Origin: Kingdonia uniflora | Lineage: Eukaryota; Streptophyta; Magnoliopsida; Ranunculales; Circaeasteraceae | NCBI GenBank assembly: GCA_014058105.1 | Contig: JACGCM010001497.1 | Coordinates: 496,001-560,000, forward strand | Length of the DNA: 64,000 nt | Reading direction: 5' to 3' | Shown here: positions 24,820 through 35,956 of the stretch, one piece after another | Numbering within the stretch: position 1 is the stretch's first letter | How the letters are laid out: each line of letters opens with the position of its first letter | The notes under the pieces: generated by a model | What the model was told of the DNA's origin: nothing | The model's input: only the letters and a program-made list of their open reading frames with translations | Databases searched by the model: none | Program-made: the position numbers and the translations under genes

Positions 24820-25851
24820 ACCTAGCAGTGGTACGTTCATCAGAACCAAGCTGGTTCAGCATGAAAAAAATACCCTCATTTAGTTCTTACAACTCAATCT
24901 AGACATTTTTGTATGGTCTTTCAGAGAAATGCCCGGAGTCAATCCAGCCATGGCTTGCCATAAGTTAGCCATCAACATCAACGCCACAACGATCAAACAG
25001 AAATAGCAACGAATTTCACCTCGTCTTCGAGATAAAGTTAACACCGAGATCGAGAAATTGATCAAAGTGGGATTCATTCGAGAAGCCAAGTATCCAGACT
25101 GAATATCCAACATTGTCGCTGTCCCAAAGAAGAGCGAAAAAGTCTGCGTTTGCGTAGATTTCACATATCTGAACAAGCATACTTCAAAGGACAGTTTCCC
25201 TCTTCCCAATATTCATTAGATCCTCGATTCTACAGCAGGCCATGATCTCCTATTTATGATGGACGCTGCTTCAGGGTATAATCAAATTCCACTTCTGGAA
25301 GAAGATCAAGAGAAGACAACGTTCATCACCGAAAGTAGCCTTTATTATTATAAAGTCATGTCCTTCGGGCTCAAGAATGCAGGTGCCACATATCAACGAT
25401 TGATGACTATTATATTCAAAGCATACCTGAAAAAAATCGTTGAAGTCTACATCGATGATCTCTTGTGCAAAAGCGTACAGTCAGATTATCACATCTCATA
25501 TCTCAACACGATATTCAACATCCTTCGATCTTATAGAATGTGTCTCAACCCTGATAAATGTCAATTCAGGGTACATTCTAGCCGCTTCATAGGCCACCTC
25601 ATCAGCAAGAAAGGGATTGAGGCTGATCTGGATCAAATTCGTGCTCTCCTAGACATGCCTTCTTCAAAGACAACAAAAGACATTCAAAAACTCACCGGCA
25701 AGATTGCCGCTATCAACCGTTTTGTCTCTAAATCTTTAGACCATTGTCGTTGGTTATTCCTATTATTCTGCGGATGTACCATACGAGGGTACAGTTCGAC
25801 CAACTATAGAAGTCATATGGGAACCAAAAAGTGAGGCAGCTTTTCAGGATC
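24820..25851 (+). pseudogene. reverse transcriptase of the Tat element
   Basis: The RT copies element RNA to DNA. The N-terminal part (24880-25250) is interrupted by stops. 25256-25834 is open for 192 codons and carries MMDAASGYNQIPL, the catalytic VEVYIDDLLCKS (YIDD intact), NPDKCQFRVHSSRFIGHLIS, and the thumb-like LTGKIAAINRFVSK. The frame runs into a poly-A stretch and an inserted fragment at 25852. Confidence 0.92.
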
Positions 25852-26135
25852 TCAAAAAAAAAAAAAAACAAAAGAAAAAAAAAAAGGTCGCCGATGGGCG
25901 ATCTGCTTCAGTGGACCTTAAAGAGGTCTAGGAAAGGGCCAGGTTGGCAGTTCTCCAAGGAGAGGAAGACACGAGAAAGATGGTAAGTTTATATTATCAG
26001 AAAGAAATGCTTAATACGTTTCGAACTAGTCGCTGAGATCTATGTGATTTTTGTAGGTTGCTCGTCTTGTTAAGGGGATTTGGCTCGGTATAGAGGAAGA
26101 GAAAAGCGAGCTGAAGAGCACCTTAATAGGTAATG
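25852..26135 (+). repeat. inverted copy of an antisense-gene fragment, intron included, inserted in pol
   Basis: An A-rich run (25852-25885) is followed by a 250-bp copy of 31790-32010 in reverse orientation: DLKEV then a stop in place of E, then ARLAVLQGEEDTRKM, the donor gtaagtttata, the intron, the acceptor tttgtag, then ARLVKGIWLG. It replaces about 40 bp found between RT and RNase H in the related copy near 60330. Confidence 0.9.
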
Positions 26136-26480
26136 AGGAACTGATAATCTACCTAGTAGTCACATATAAATCTCTTAGCTCAGTTCTCATTTGCCTGGAA
26201 GGGAAAATAAAGAAACTAGTCTTCTTCATCAACAAAATACTCACACCAGCAGAAACAAGGTACTCTAAAATTGAGAAACTTCTTCTCACCCTTGTTTACA
26301 CTTCGCAGAAACTCAAGCATTACTTCCAAGTACATTTCGTTAAAGTTATGACGAACTACCCACTTTGGGAAGTTCTGTCCAAAAAAGAAAAGTCACGACA
26401 AGTGTAACAATGGTCAGTCAGTTTGGGAGAACATGATATCAAGTTCAAACAACGTCATTCTGAAAAAGGTCAGGCCGTTG
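26136..26480 (+). pseudogene. RNase H domain of the Tat element
   Basis: It degrades the RNA strand during reverse transcription. Reads NEELIIYLVVTYKSLSSVL, then VFFINKILTPAETRYSKIEK, then LLLTLVYTSQKLKHYFQVH, the usual gypsy RNase H sequence, followed by YPLWEVLSKKEKSRQ and a stop at 26406. The start of the domain was lost to the insertion at 25852. Confidence 0.85.
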
Positions 26481-26599
26481 CCAATTTTCTTACGGATTTT
26501 CCAGTGGAGGATCCCGAGTGGGAGGAGCACGACCCGAACCTTACCGAAAACACGCCGGAGAATCCAATCCCCAAGTCATTAGATAAAAAAGCTGACTAG

Positions 26600-26990
26600 A
26601 TCACTACGTTAGGTGGAGGCTTCTCACAGATGGATCAGCGGGACCCACAGGGTCAGGGATCGGAATCATTTTGATTACCCCTTCTAATGACAGAATTGAG
26701 AAATCAATCCACTTGGATTTTGAGGCCTCAAATAATGTCACTAAGTATAAAGCTCTCATTCACGAGCTCAACCTCCCACTTGAACTTGATGTCCCCGAAC
26801 TCTCAGTTTATAAAGATTCATTACTCATCGTTTATCATTATTCTGAACAATACAAGAAGAACGGGAAGATGATCGAATACGCATCCCTCGTTGCAGATAA
26901 GATGAGTAAGTTTGCGAAAGCAACTCTCAAATATCTTCCTTGAGGTGAAAACAGATACGCCGATTCCTTGGCATATCTAGCCGGGGTCTT
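26600..26990 (+). pseudogene. additional RNase H (aRNH) of Tat type
   Basis: After a linker (DFPVEDPEWEEHDPNLTE), the frames 26615-26943 read LLTDGSAGPTGSGIGI, then KYKALIHELNLPLELDVPEL and YKDSLLIVYHYSEQY, the second RNase H typical of the Tat clade just before integrase. One frame change occurs near 26672 and a stop at 26941-26943. Confidence 0.85.
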
Positions 26991-28400
26991 GGGTACAGAA
27001 GCTCGATATCTCCAGATCGAAATTATTTTAACTCCCAGCATTAATCGCATATCTGTATGCACGATCAACACTGGGGGTGATAAAGGGGGAGATGATGATT
27101 GGCGAAAGCCTTTCTTAGCCTACCTCGTTGTCGACAACAATCTCAACGGACCACTCCCAGCAGATCCAAAAGAGCACCGATAGATGATCAACAACTCGAA
27201 GCGTTACATTACTCGAAACAGTATGCTTTACCGCCTTTCCGTTATAGGGCCTTATCTCAAGTGCCTCTCAAAGTCAAAAGCAGATGAACTACTTCGCGAA
27301 TTACACGAGGGAACTTGTGGCTCCCACGTCGCAGGTAGATCATTAGCAAACTGAGATATAACTTAAGGAGTATTCTGGCCCGACATGCGCAAGCAAGCAA
27401 AAGAATATTCCCGCAAGTGTGATACCTGCCAGAGACATGGAAATATGATACGCGCCCCTGCGCTCGAACTCCATGCAAGAAAGGTTTGCTGGCCATTCAA
27501 AAGATGGGTACTGGACCTTATTGGCGAATTCCCTAACTCTCCAGGTAATCGCCGTCACCTACTCGTAGCTACCGATTACTTTACAAAATGGGTAGAAGCA
27601 ATTTTACTATGTCAAACCAAGGAAGAAAAGGTCATCTCTTTTATCTGGAACCACATAATCACTCGATTCGGGTGCCCCCACCTAATTTGTATCGATAACG
27701 GGCCCCAATTTGTGGGAGATAAGGTCGTAAACTTCCTAAATCACCACAATATCATCCACTCACCATCAAATCCATACAGCCCTTAAGGCAATGGCCAAGC
27801 CAAATCACTAACAAATCCATCGTAGATGGACTCAAAAAAAGGCTTCACTCACAGAATAAAGGAAATTGGGTTCGCGAACTACCTCATGTTCTTTGGGCGT
27901 ATCGAACTACTCCCCAATAATCCACTGGGTGTACCCCATTCCTCCTTGCTTATGGCACTGAGGCTGTCATTCCTTCTGAATTTCATCATCCAATTCATGA
28001 TCACGGGCTGACTAACAAGGATAATGAGTTCGAATTGGCTTATAACCTCAATATGATAGATGAGACCAGGGAACGCGCCGTCGCTAACCTAGGTCGATAT
28101 CATCATATGCTTGCCAGATCGTATAATAACCGAGTCAGAAGCCGTGCTTTCTAAATCAAAGATCTTGTCCTCAGAGAAATTCCTCAACATCGCAAAGAGC
28201 CTCACGTTAGAAAATTAGCCGACAATTGGGAGGGTTCATTCATTATCACAGGTATCTCAGGCCTGGGATCATGCTATCTCATGACAGAAGAGGGAATCTC
28301 CATTTCAAATCCTTGGAATACTAGGCGACTAAAACGGTACTATCGTTTGGCGTCTTACTACTCTATTTCCATATTTTGCCTTTTGTTTTACAATTCCAAA
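26991..28400 (+). pseudogene. integrase of the Tat element; catalytic Glu position is Lys
   Basis: It would insert the cDNA into host DNA. Seen in order: linker with DDWRKPFLAYL (27090), the zinc-binding region (HEGTCGSHVAGRSL and KCDTCQRHGN at 27420), the core with WVLDLIGEFPNSPGNRRHLL and TDYFTKWVEA, ICIDNGPQFVGDKVV (27688), and NPYSP, stop, GNGQAK at 27772-27801. The residue 36 after the second Asp, expected to be Glu, is Lys. The C-terminal part ends NTRRLKRYY near 28345. Stops at 27181, 27352 and 27784 plus a 1-bp loss at about 27801 break it. Confidence 0.9.
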
Positions 28401-28499
28401 AGTGAGATTCAAATCTCCATCCAATGTAAATTCTGAGCTTATCAATGAAAGTTTTTTTTGAACAATATCATTCTCTTTACAAATATTTGTCTGCATTCT

Positions 28500-29515
28500 A
28501 CAGATTAAAGCATAGTTAATGCTAGTTTACAATCAATCTTATCCAAGTTAAATCAAGAATATCACTTGATTTAGCTTCTTTTACTACATCTCTGCGATTG
28601 TAGCAAGTGTAAAAACTTGTTTCATATCAAAGACTCAGCCAAACAAGAGATAAGACAAAGTTAATACCAGTCTTCATCGTTTACAACTTGTTTGGATCAT
28701 TTTCACTGGCTTGATCAAGGATAACACTTGGTTTAGTTAAATCTTTACATCTCTATGATTGTAGCAAGTGTAAAAACTTGTTTTATATCAAAGACTCAGC
28801 CAAACAAGAGATAAGATAAAGATAATACTAGTCTCCATCTTTTACAACCTGTTTGGATCATTTCTACAGGCTGGATCAAGGATAACACTTTGTTTAGCTG
28901 AATCTTTACATCTCTGCGATTGTAGCAAGTATAAAAACTTGTTTCATATCAAAGACTCAACCAAACAAGAGATAAGACAAAGATAATACTAGTCTTCATC
29001 TTTTACAACTTGTTTGGATCATTTCTACCGGCTAGATCAAGGATAACACTTGGTTTAGCAGAATCTTTACATCTATGCGATTGTAGCAAGTGTAAAAACT
29101 TGTTTCATATCAAAGACTCAGCCAAACAAGAGATAAGGCAAAGATAACTTTAGTCTTCATCTTTTACAACTTGTTTGGATCATTTCTATCGGCTGGATCA
29201 AGGATAACACTTGGTTTAACTAAATCTTTACATCTCTGCGGTTGTAGCAAGTGTAAGAACTTGTTTCATATCAAAGATTCAGCTAGGCATAAAATAAGGC
29301 AAATGTCATACTAGCTTTCATCTCTTTCAATATGTCTGTAACATTTCTATAGTTTAAATCAGGTTTCAAGTTGGTTTAACTCAACCCATTTATGCGATTA
29401 AAACGAATGTAAAAATTTGTTTTATATCAAAGACCCTACCAAACACAAGATAAGGCAATGGTCATACTAGCTTTCATCTACTTTAATGTGTCTGCGATAG
29501 ATACTATTTATTTTT
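28500..29515 (+). repeat. 161-bp tandem array in the 3' region of the Tat element
   Basis: catctctgcgattgtagcaa-type units start at 28587, 28748, 28909, 29070 and 29231 (exact 161-bp steps), with a more diverged unit at 29387 (156 bp on). Each unit contains catatcaaagactcagccaa and acttgtttggatcatttc. The related block element has only about one such unit (57770-57960). Tat elements are known to carry tandem repeats in this position that can seed satellites. Confidence 0.95.
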
Positions 29516-29529
29516 AGGTCAAATTCTTA

Positions 29530-32500
29530 TTATAAAGGATTCGTTTTTACTGATGGAGTGTCAGCAGTGCTTCCCCCCACATCAAGAGGTCGAGCTTTCA
29601 GTTTGTGGGTCACAGTAGCTCGACCTTGTTCTACCAATTCAGCAGTTCGAGGGCCCAGTTGGGTCTCCATGATGCCTAGACAGTCCCCTCGATCTATCTT
29701 AGCTCCACAGATGCATCCCTTATCCGATAGAGTTTTGAACAAGGTATCTCGTTCTGACTCGAGTTTTTTTACTTTCTCTACAAAATATGTAACAATCACC
29801 CTTAACAGGTCAGATCAAGATGCGTCAGGTACTACCCTACCATTATTGCGAATCTTGCCTTCAATCTCTCGAGGCGTGACTCTAACCTAGTGTACTCATT
29901 CTTCCATTCAATTATGTCCGCATCGACCTTATCATGATAGATGACATCTTCTTCTAACTTGAGAATATACTTCGTTGACTCAGCTAGGTTCATGGCATCT
30001 AAGTCTACTACCCGAGCACGAAGTCTCCCAATTTCTGCGTTCAACACTTCCCTAGCCAGCATATCTTCCAATCATTCTTCTTTCCTCTTCACAAGCAATT
30101 CCTTTGCTTTGATTTCCCCTTCCAGAACTTTCTCCCTGTTAAGAGCAGTATCCAACTTATACTGGCATTCCCTCAAATTCGCATTTCCCTGCTGAACATG
30201 CCCCTGAATACGAGATACATTGCTTTCTAGCTCTCTAATTTGACCTGAGAGACTAGCTACATCTCCTCGAACTAAAGGAGCCTTAATCTCAGTTCTACTT
30301 CCCCCTGAACGCTTTCTAGCCTTAGCTTTCTTGGCACGAGCAATGGCTTGCACCAGCTCAGTTTTAAGTCGTGTAACCCTCTCATTTAAATTGTTGCACC
30401 TTCATTGCATTTCTCGGAATTTCATATCCTTGGCGGGAAGGGATGTTTGCAAATGTTCAGCTGCGGCTTCCGAAGCCGATAGATTTTCTTGAGCTCCCCT
30501 TAGCTCGTCGTCCTTTTCGATGAATTTTTGTCTCATTCGCTCCAGCTCATTCCTACAGTTATGAATATCAGAGCGAAATTGTCCCTCTGATTGTTCCATG
30601 ACCTGAATACAGTATTGAGCCATATCGGCCTGCTTACTCTTCACAGCCAACATGTCAACTTGACGTTGAAGCTTCTCGGTACGTTCTGTGACCTCGGCTA
30701 GCTCTTTTAATCCATTCTTTACATTAGAATCTTTCTCTTCGGCCTGACGAGTCAAGTCGGAAACGGCCTGAGTCAACTCCACAGGTCTAAAATGCACCTT
30801 TACGTATTGATATTCTCTATTCTCACTCGCCTACTTCATCCTATCGAACTGCTCCGCAAATTCTCGATTACACATGAGTACGTCTCCCTTACGTGCGCGA
30901 GATGAATCTAATTTGACCTGGGAAATATAACATGTTTTAGTACAGTTCAATTCAGAAGCCTTTCAATATATACATACTACATTTCTAAAGAGACTATGTG
31001 ATTTCTAAACATCTGCTTCCAAATACTTTTAGACCAAAAGTTTGGAGTCCATTCTCAGATGAACGCTTCATGAGTTTTCTTTCGAGGTACAAGGTACATA
31101 CTTTCGATATATTACTCGATATTAATAACGTTGGATTTTCACTATGCATCTATATCTTATTTACTTGATAACTTAACATTGGTATACATGCAAGTTGAAA
31201 AACCTATTCCAATCTAACCTGCAGCTCCGCTTGCGCAGACAACAAGGATTTAAAGGTCTCTCTTTCCCTGTAAAGTCCTGACTCTAGATCATTTATTCTG
31301 AGACTCATCTCTCTAACTATCTACAAAAGGTTTATAAACAAAGTCAATCTATAGAAGTTTCATCCTCAAACACAATTTAAACAACTTACAAATACTTATA
31401 CAAACACATATGTCTACCCTACCTTCTCACTACCACCTTCCGGGAGCTCGACGTCATTACCTTAATTGTCGAGCACCGTCTGACGGGATACACCATCCAG
31501 ACCATCCGCGATCCCCACCGCTTCTGCTTCCTCCTCATCTTCTTCCTTAATATAGGTGTCCGCCTTGATGGTATCCACCTCCTCCTCAGAATAGCCTTTC
31601 AATATCAAATGATGCCCTAGTCTATTGCACTCCTCAGCCATCTCGTCAAGATGGCCTTTGTCTCCATCTGCAGCTAACCAATCGCCATGGCATGAGAAGC
31701 CTTCAGCTACTTGACCTCCTTGAAAGCGTCAGCCCTGGATCGAGCTAATTCTTTTTCCAGCTCAATATTGACCTTCTTCAGCTCGTTTTTCTTTTCTTCT
31801 ATACCGAGCCAAATCCCCTTAACAAGTCGAGGAACCTGCAAAAATCATATCGATCTCAGCGACTAGTTCGAAATGTATTAAACATTTCTTTCTGATAATA
31901 TAAACTTACCATCTTGCTTGTGTCTTCCTCTCCTTGGAGAGCCGCCAACCTGGCCCTTTCCTCGACCTCTTTAAGGTCGTCCACTGAAGCAGATCGTCCC
32001 TTGGCGACCTTCTCTCCTGACTCCTCCGAGGGTTTGACCTTTCTCTTATCTTTTGTGACCTCACCGCTTCTAGTGGTACCAGAGGCCGGCAGGGCCTTCA
32101 ACATCTGTTTCTTCAGATATTTTTGAGCTACTTTGCTCGACTTGACAGGATTTAGCTGAGCCAAACTTCCAGTTCCAGGAGTCTTGGACAGATTAGTTTG
32201 AACCTCCTCACCACTTACTTGCCTTTTTCCGTCATCGACCCCCGCCATCGATCTGGTAGACTGAGCCTTTCGAACCTTATTTGACCTGCTGTCAACCTTT
32301 TTTTTTCTACTCAGGCTGAGTCCCTCCAACACAAGTTCGAGTTCAGTCTCCTCCTCCACGACTTCGTCCAGCAGGGATTCCTTCTTTTCCACTGTAGACT
32401 TCACACCTACAATAACACATTTTTACTATCAACTACAGTTGTCAACAAAACGTAACAGTAATTCTATCTATGCATGTCTATACTTACTTTGCTTTACAGA

Positions 32501-33290
32501 TCTAAACCGAAGGTCCAAAGGTTCTTCATCATCTCTTTGAAGGCAATTACCCTTCACCCATATAATATTATCATTTCAGGTTTGACCTGTTGAATTCAAA
32601 TCAAAAAAACGATTCCGAGTTGCGCTCGCACAAAAATAAGGCCCCCCAATGGCCTTATAATTCTTCACCCCATAAAACTGCAAAACGTCCTCGGGGGTTA
32701 TCCTCCTCACATTTTCCCCCCATTCCCATTTTTCATTCAGATGGTCACACACAATTATTATCATCCACATGTTCCCATTTAATTAAACAGGACATGCCCC
32801 AATTGCATTCATAATCTCCTTTGCCAAATTGGTGAGGGGCAGGCTCAACCCATTCTTTAATTGATATAGATAACATAAAAAACCCTCCGAGAGATTACTC
32901 CAAACATCCCCATAGAAATATTCTAACGAGATCGATTCATCAATACCCCTATCTTGTTTTTCTACTTCCAAATCTGCCAGTAGATAAAAATACTCTTCCC
33001 CCTTTGCTACCATACAACCCCTAAATTACCTGTCGACAAACTCTACACAATTGCCCCACTTCCCTCCTGCAGCCGCCTTGGCTTTACAAAACTCTCTAAA
33101 GGCATTAGAACCAGGAGGATAAGATACCAATTGACCAGGGAAACCCAAAAATTGTTCTAATCTTATTTCCCCTTCATTATCAGACTCACTCGTTCTACCA
33201 GATGTCGATACCTCATTAACAGACAAACTACCCACCTTAAGACAATTTCTGCAGGCACGTTTTTGACTTACAAAGATGCCTTTCACGCTC
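29530..33290 (-). pseudogene. antisense multi-exon gene of the Tat element (gypsy-type transposon domain plus coiled coil)
   Basis: Read on the minus strand: exon 1 about 33243-32488 (NEVSTSGRTSESDNEGE, FLGFPGQL, FREFCKAKAAAGGKWGN, NLAKEIMNAIGACPV, DVLQFYGVKNYKAIGGPYF), exon 2 32406-31910 (Lys/Ser-rich), exon 3 31835-31423, exon 4 31320-31219, exon 5 30917-29530, almost all heptad-rich coiled coil, ending KTNPL and a stop. Introns are 81, 74, 102 and 301 bp with GT/AG ends, matched in two other copies. Exon 1 resembles the 'putative gypsy type transposon' domain (Transposase_28) found antisense in Tat elements. The start codon aligned with ATG 47622 is GTG here; stops occur at 33026, 32783, 32576 and later. 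Function is unknown. Confidence 0.82.
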
Positions 33291-33665
33291 GACTTACATA
33301 CATGTTAAGGTATTTATCATTCTTCGATCTATGTATATATATATATATATATATCTTCAACATGTATCTCTAATCATTCGTTTACGTATAAAAATATATC
33401 TTTAAACATATAGATACGTCAACATTTATTTGCGTGCATCTCTACTAACCTTCAGTATCCGAAAAAGAATTTGGCAGTAGAGTCAAGCTTTCCCCTCACA
33501 ACGTTGTTGTATTGCCACCTGCGAGATCCAAAATCGTTTGCCCTCTTCAACCGCTTATCACCTTCGAATAACTCTTTATCAAATCCCCTGATCTTTTATC
33601 TCTCTCTCAGAGTACTCTCCAAATTTTGTGAAGTTGCAAAATGTTTGATTGGAGACAAAGAATCA

Positions 33666-33674
33666 CTATTTATC
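33666..33674 (-). promoter_or_regulatory. putative TATA box of the antisense gene
   Basis: gataaatag on the minus strand, about 420 bp upstream of the antisense start. The surrounding 90 bp (cctcagttc, ggttcatgcgagga, gagagaaa, gataaatag) match 45830-45945 and partly 47060-47150 in the block element, all placed the same way relative to the antisense gene. Confidence 0.6.
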
Positions 33675-33679
33675 CTTTC

Positions 33680-35357
33680 TCTCTCCAGTGGTTAGCATTT
33701 ATTGCTCCTCGCATGAACCATCCCCAATTCCAGAACTGAGGCATCCTTTCCACTCTCCATGTCTGACGTCTTGTACCTTTTCGATAAAACCACATTTCCA
33801 TCATTACAACTCCCCTTATTTTTTGACATATTTTTTCTCCCTATTTCCATATCTTTTCATGACCTTCCCGCACTCATGATGACTCATACTATACGATGTC
33901 AGAGTTATATTTCCTTTTGCATACTAAATAAAGCTAGAAGCTTCTGCATTCTCATATTTATGTTTCTCTGTCCTTGTTTATCATACTTATAGTGACTGAC
34001 GTCATTTTCTAAATAGATTCACCCCTATAGAGGATCCGCTTGACTTATATTATTTTCCTTACATTCAAAACAATTATAGTATTCATAGGACACACTTTAC
34101 ACAACATCCATCACCGCCATGGTAACCTAAACAAATATCACATTATTTGTTAATCCACAAATCTTCAAATTCGATTTCAACTTCAGCAATCAAACCAGCC
34201 AACTTCTCTTGATCTACCTAACCCTCACAAATACACCTCATAGAAATAACGAGCATACTCCAGCTCCCAACTCCTTACATCTAACCATCGAGCTTACACT
34301 CCCTCACCAATAGCTCAGCATCTAATAAACGAACCAAAGGACCACTCACGTACTTAAGCAATCTTTATAGTCGGTCGTCCTTTCATGGCAAGACGAATCC
34401 TTTGAGATTGAGCCGTACCACTCTAATCTCTCCTCCGTTTTTCTTTCAGCCTACCCATATTTATACGTTTCTCACACACTTCCCCCTCGAATACGTGATT
34501 TTACCTTGTATCTCGTAACAGAAACCCAAAATCTTAGAATCAATTATTAAAACTTATCCCCTCACTAGTATACAAAATAGTCACTGTACTCGACCTTACT
34601 CTACCTCGAGTATTACCCCTTTTCGACCTGTAACAGCCCGAGTTTCTACAATTACATATTTCCTACAATTTCTATCCCTAACTATTTAAACATATGCCAT
34701 TTATATCAGCACGACATTGTCGGCACATATTCATCTCAGTTCGAGCAACATTGCAACATTGTTTAAATCACTTATAAGCAGTAATTCAGCCAACACTCAA
34801 CACAATTCAGTTCTATTCAAAGAAATTTTTCTATATACAGTTTAGTAAATATCAACTTTTATTCATGTCAATGATATTACATGCAATTTACAGATAACAA
34901 GTTTTCACACAGGAATACAACAAAATGTTATCCATCCAGTATCCAGTACCAAACTCCAGGTACTTTACAGATAACAAGTTTTCCCTGTTTGTTAAAAGTC
35001 ACAGGTCATTCAGGCACGCCGAGGTATCATGTCTTCAAATTCTTCTTAATTCAGTGATTCTTCACCCTGATGCAAAAAAGATATAGGACACAATAAAAAG
35101 TTTCTCTCACATGAGTTTGTTCGAAGTCCAGTCGAACTTCAAACGAAAATTATGCAAGTAGCAGACTCAGTGTTGACCCCCACAAAACAAGATGAAGGTC
35201 TTCTGAGCGCAAAAACACGATGGAAATGCGTCAGCAGGTTCCCCCTTTCTCATCCTGCACCTCCACTGCCATCACCACCTCTTCTATAACTACCACCACT
35301 AAAGATTTGGTAGAGATGAAGATGGCCTAACCTTAAAATCCATGACGACACAAGAAA
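33680..35357. other. 3' untranslated region of the Tat element, no conserved sense gene
   Basis: AT-rich. Two copies of actttacagataacaagttt (34887 and 34961 areas) belong to the 27-bp repeat family that is longer at 44520-44705. No frame on + has family features. Confidence 0.55.
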
Positions 35358-35660
35358 TCAGCATATCTGCCCTGCAAATACACCTATCCCTGTATATGAC
35401 GCCCTAACCCTGTCTTCCGCAAGAGTACGGAGATAGTCCCAACATTCCTCGTCTGTCAAGACAAAGACATGAAATCTCCACTTATAGTAGAAATCTTCCT
35501 CAGCTTCAACCGCTTCCTCTCCCAACAAGCCTTGGTACGACGGGGGAGTAGGGGCGGGTATTGCCATTTCCAAAGAATGATTACCAAAGTATTTTAACTT
35601 TAATCTCTCCATTTCAGACGCAATCCTCTCCTCAAGAACCATACTTTGAGTTTTCACCAT
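35358..35660 (-). CDS. second antisense reading frame next to the 3' LTR (conserved, unknown)
   Basis: 100 codons from ATG 35660: MVKTQSMVLEERIASEMERL, then KLKYFGN, PPSYQGLLGEEAVEAEEDFY, RFHVFVLTDEECWDYLRTLA, EDRV. A relative lies antisense in the same place in the block element (43336 to about 43040): MVKTWRMVYKERVVAEIQRF, KLRYFED, PPTYHGMMEEEAAETVEDNY, RFHYVVLTG, LHILAEDKV. The shared pattern of E/R/K positions suggests it was once coding. It may be a separate small protein or an upstream exon of the antisense gene, since it lies 2.1 kb upstream in the same direction. No known family is recognised. Confidence 0.6.
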   Translation of the reverse strand: MVKTQSMVLEERIASEMERLKLKYFGNHSLEMAIPAPTPPSYQGLLGEEAVEAEEDFYYKWRFHVFVLTDEECWDYLRTLAEDRVRASYTGIGVFAGQIC

Positions 35661-35956
35661 CTCAGAAAAAGTTACGCATGCAGGAATTGTTCCAAAGATT
35701 TGCTACATATACTCTTTATATAACCCTAAATTTATTGTGCAGGTACATTTTCCCAAGCGTCATCATTTATTATGGACGTGACTATTCAAACGCAACCGTC
35801 ACATACATCTGCATCATCATTTAATACCCATCACTTCCCAATATAACGTAACTTCCACCCAGTCAAACGCCATCATTACTCATTTTTGAATTTTAAACTT
35901 TTTACACAATTTTTCTCAACCAAAGCCACTCGTGACTTCGGTTGTGTGGGGGCGAT

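Noticed and set aside
28500..29515. CRISPR-like array
   Set aside because: Units are contiguous 161-bp tandem repeats without unique spacers, in a plant retrotransposon.
29558..30195. Frames on + between integrase and the 3' LTR, possibly an env-like gene
   Set aside because: They mirror the coiled-coil exon on the minus strand; no membrane segment, signal peptide or family pattern.
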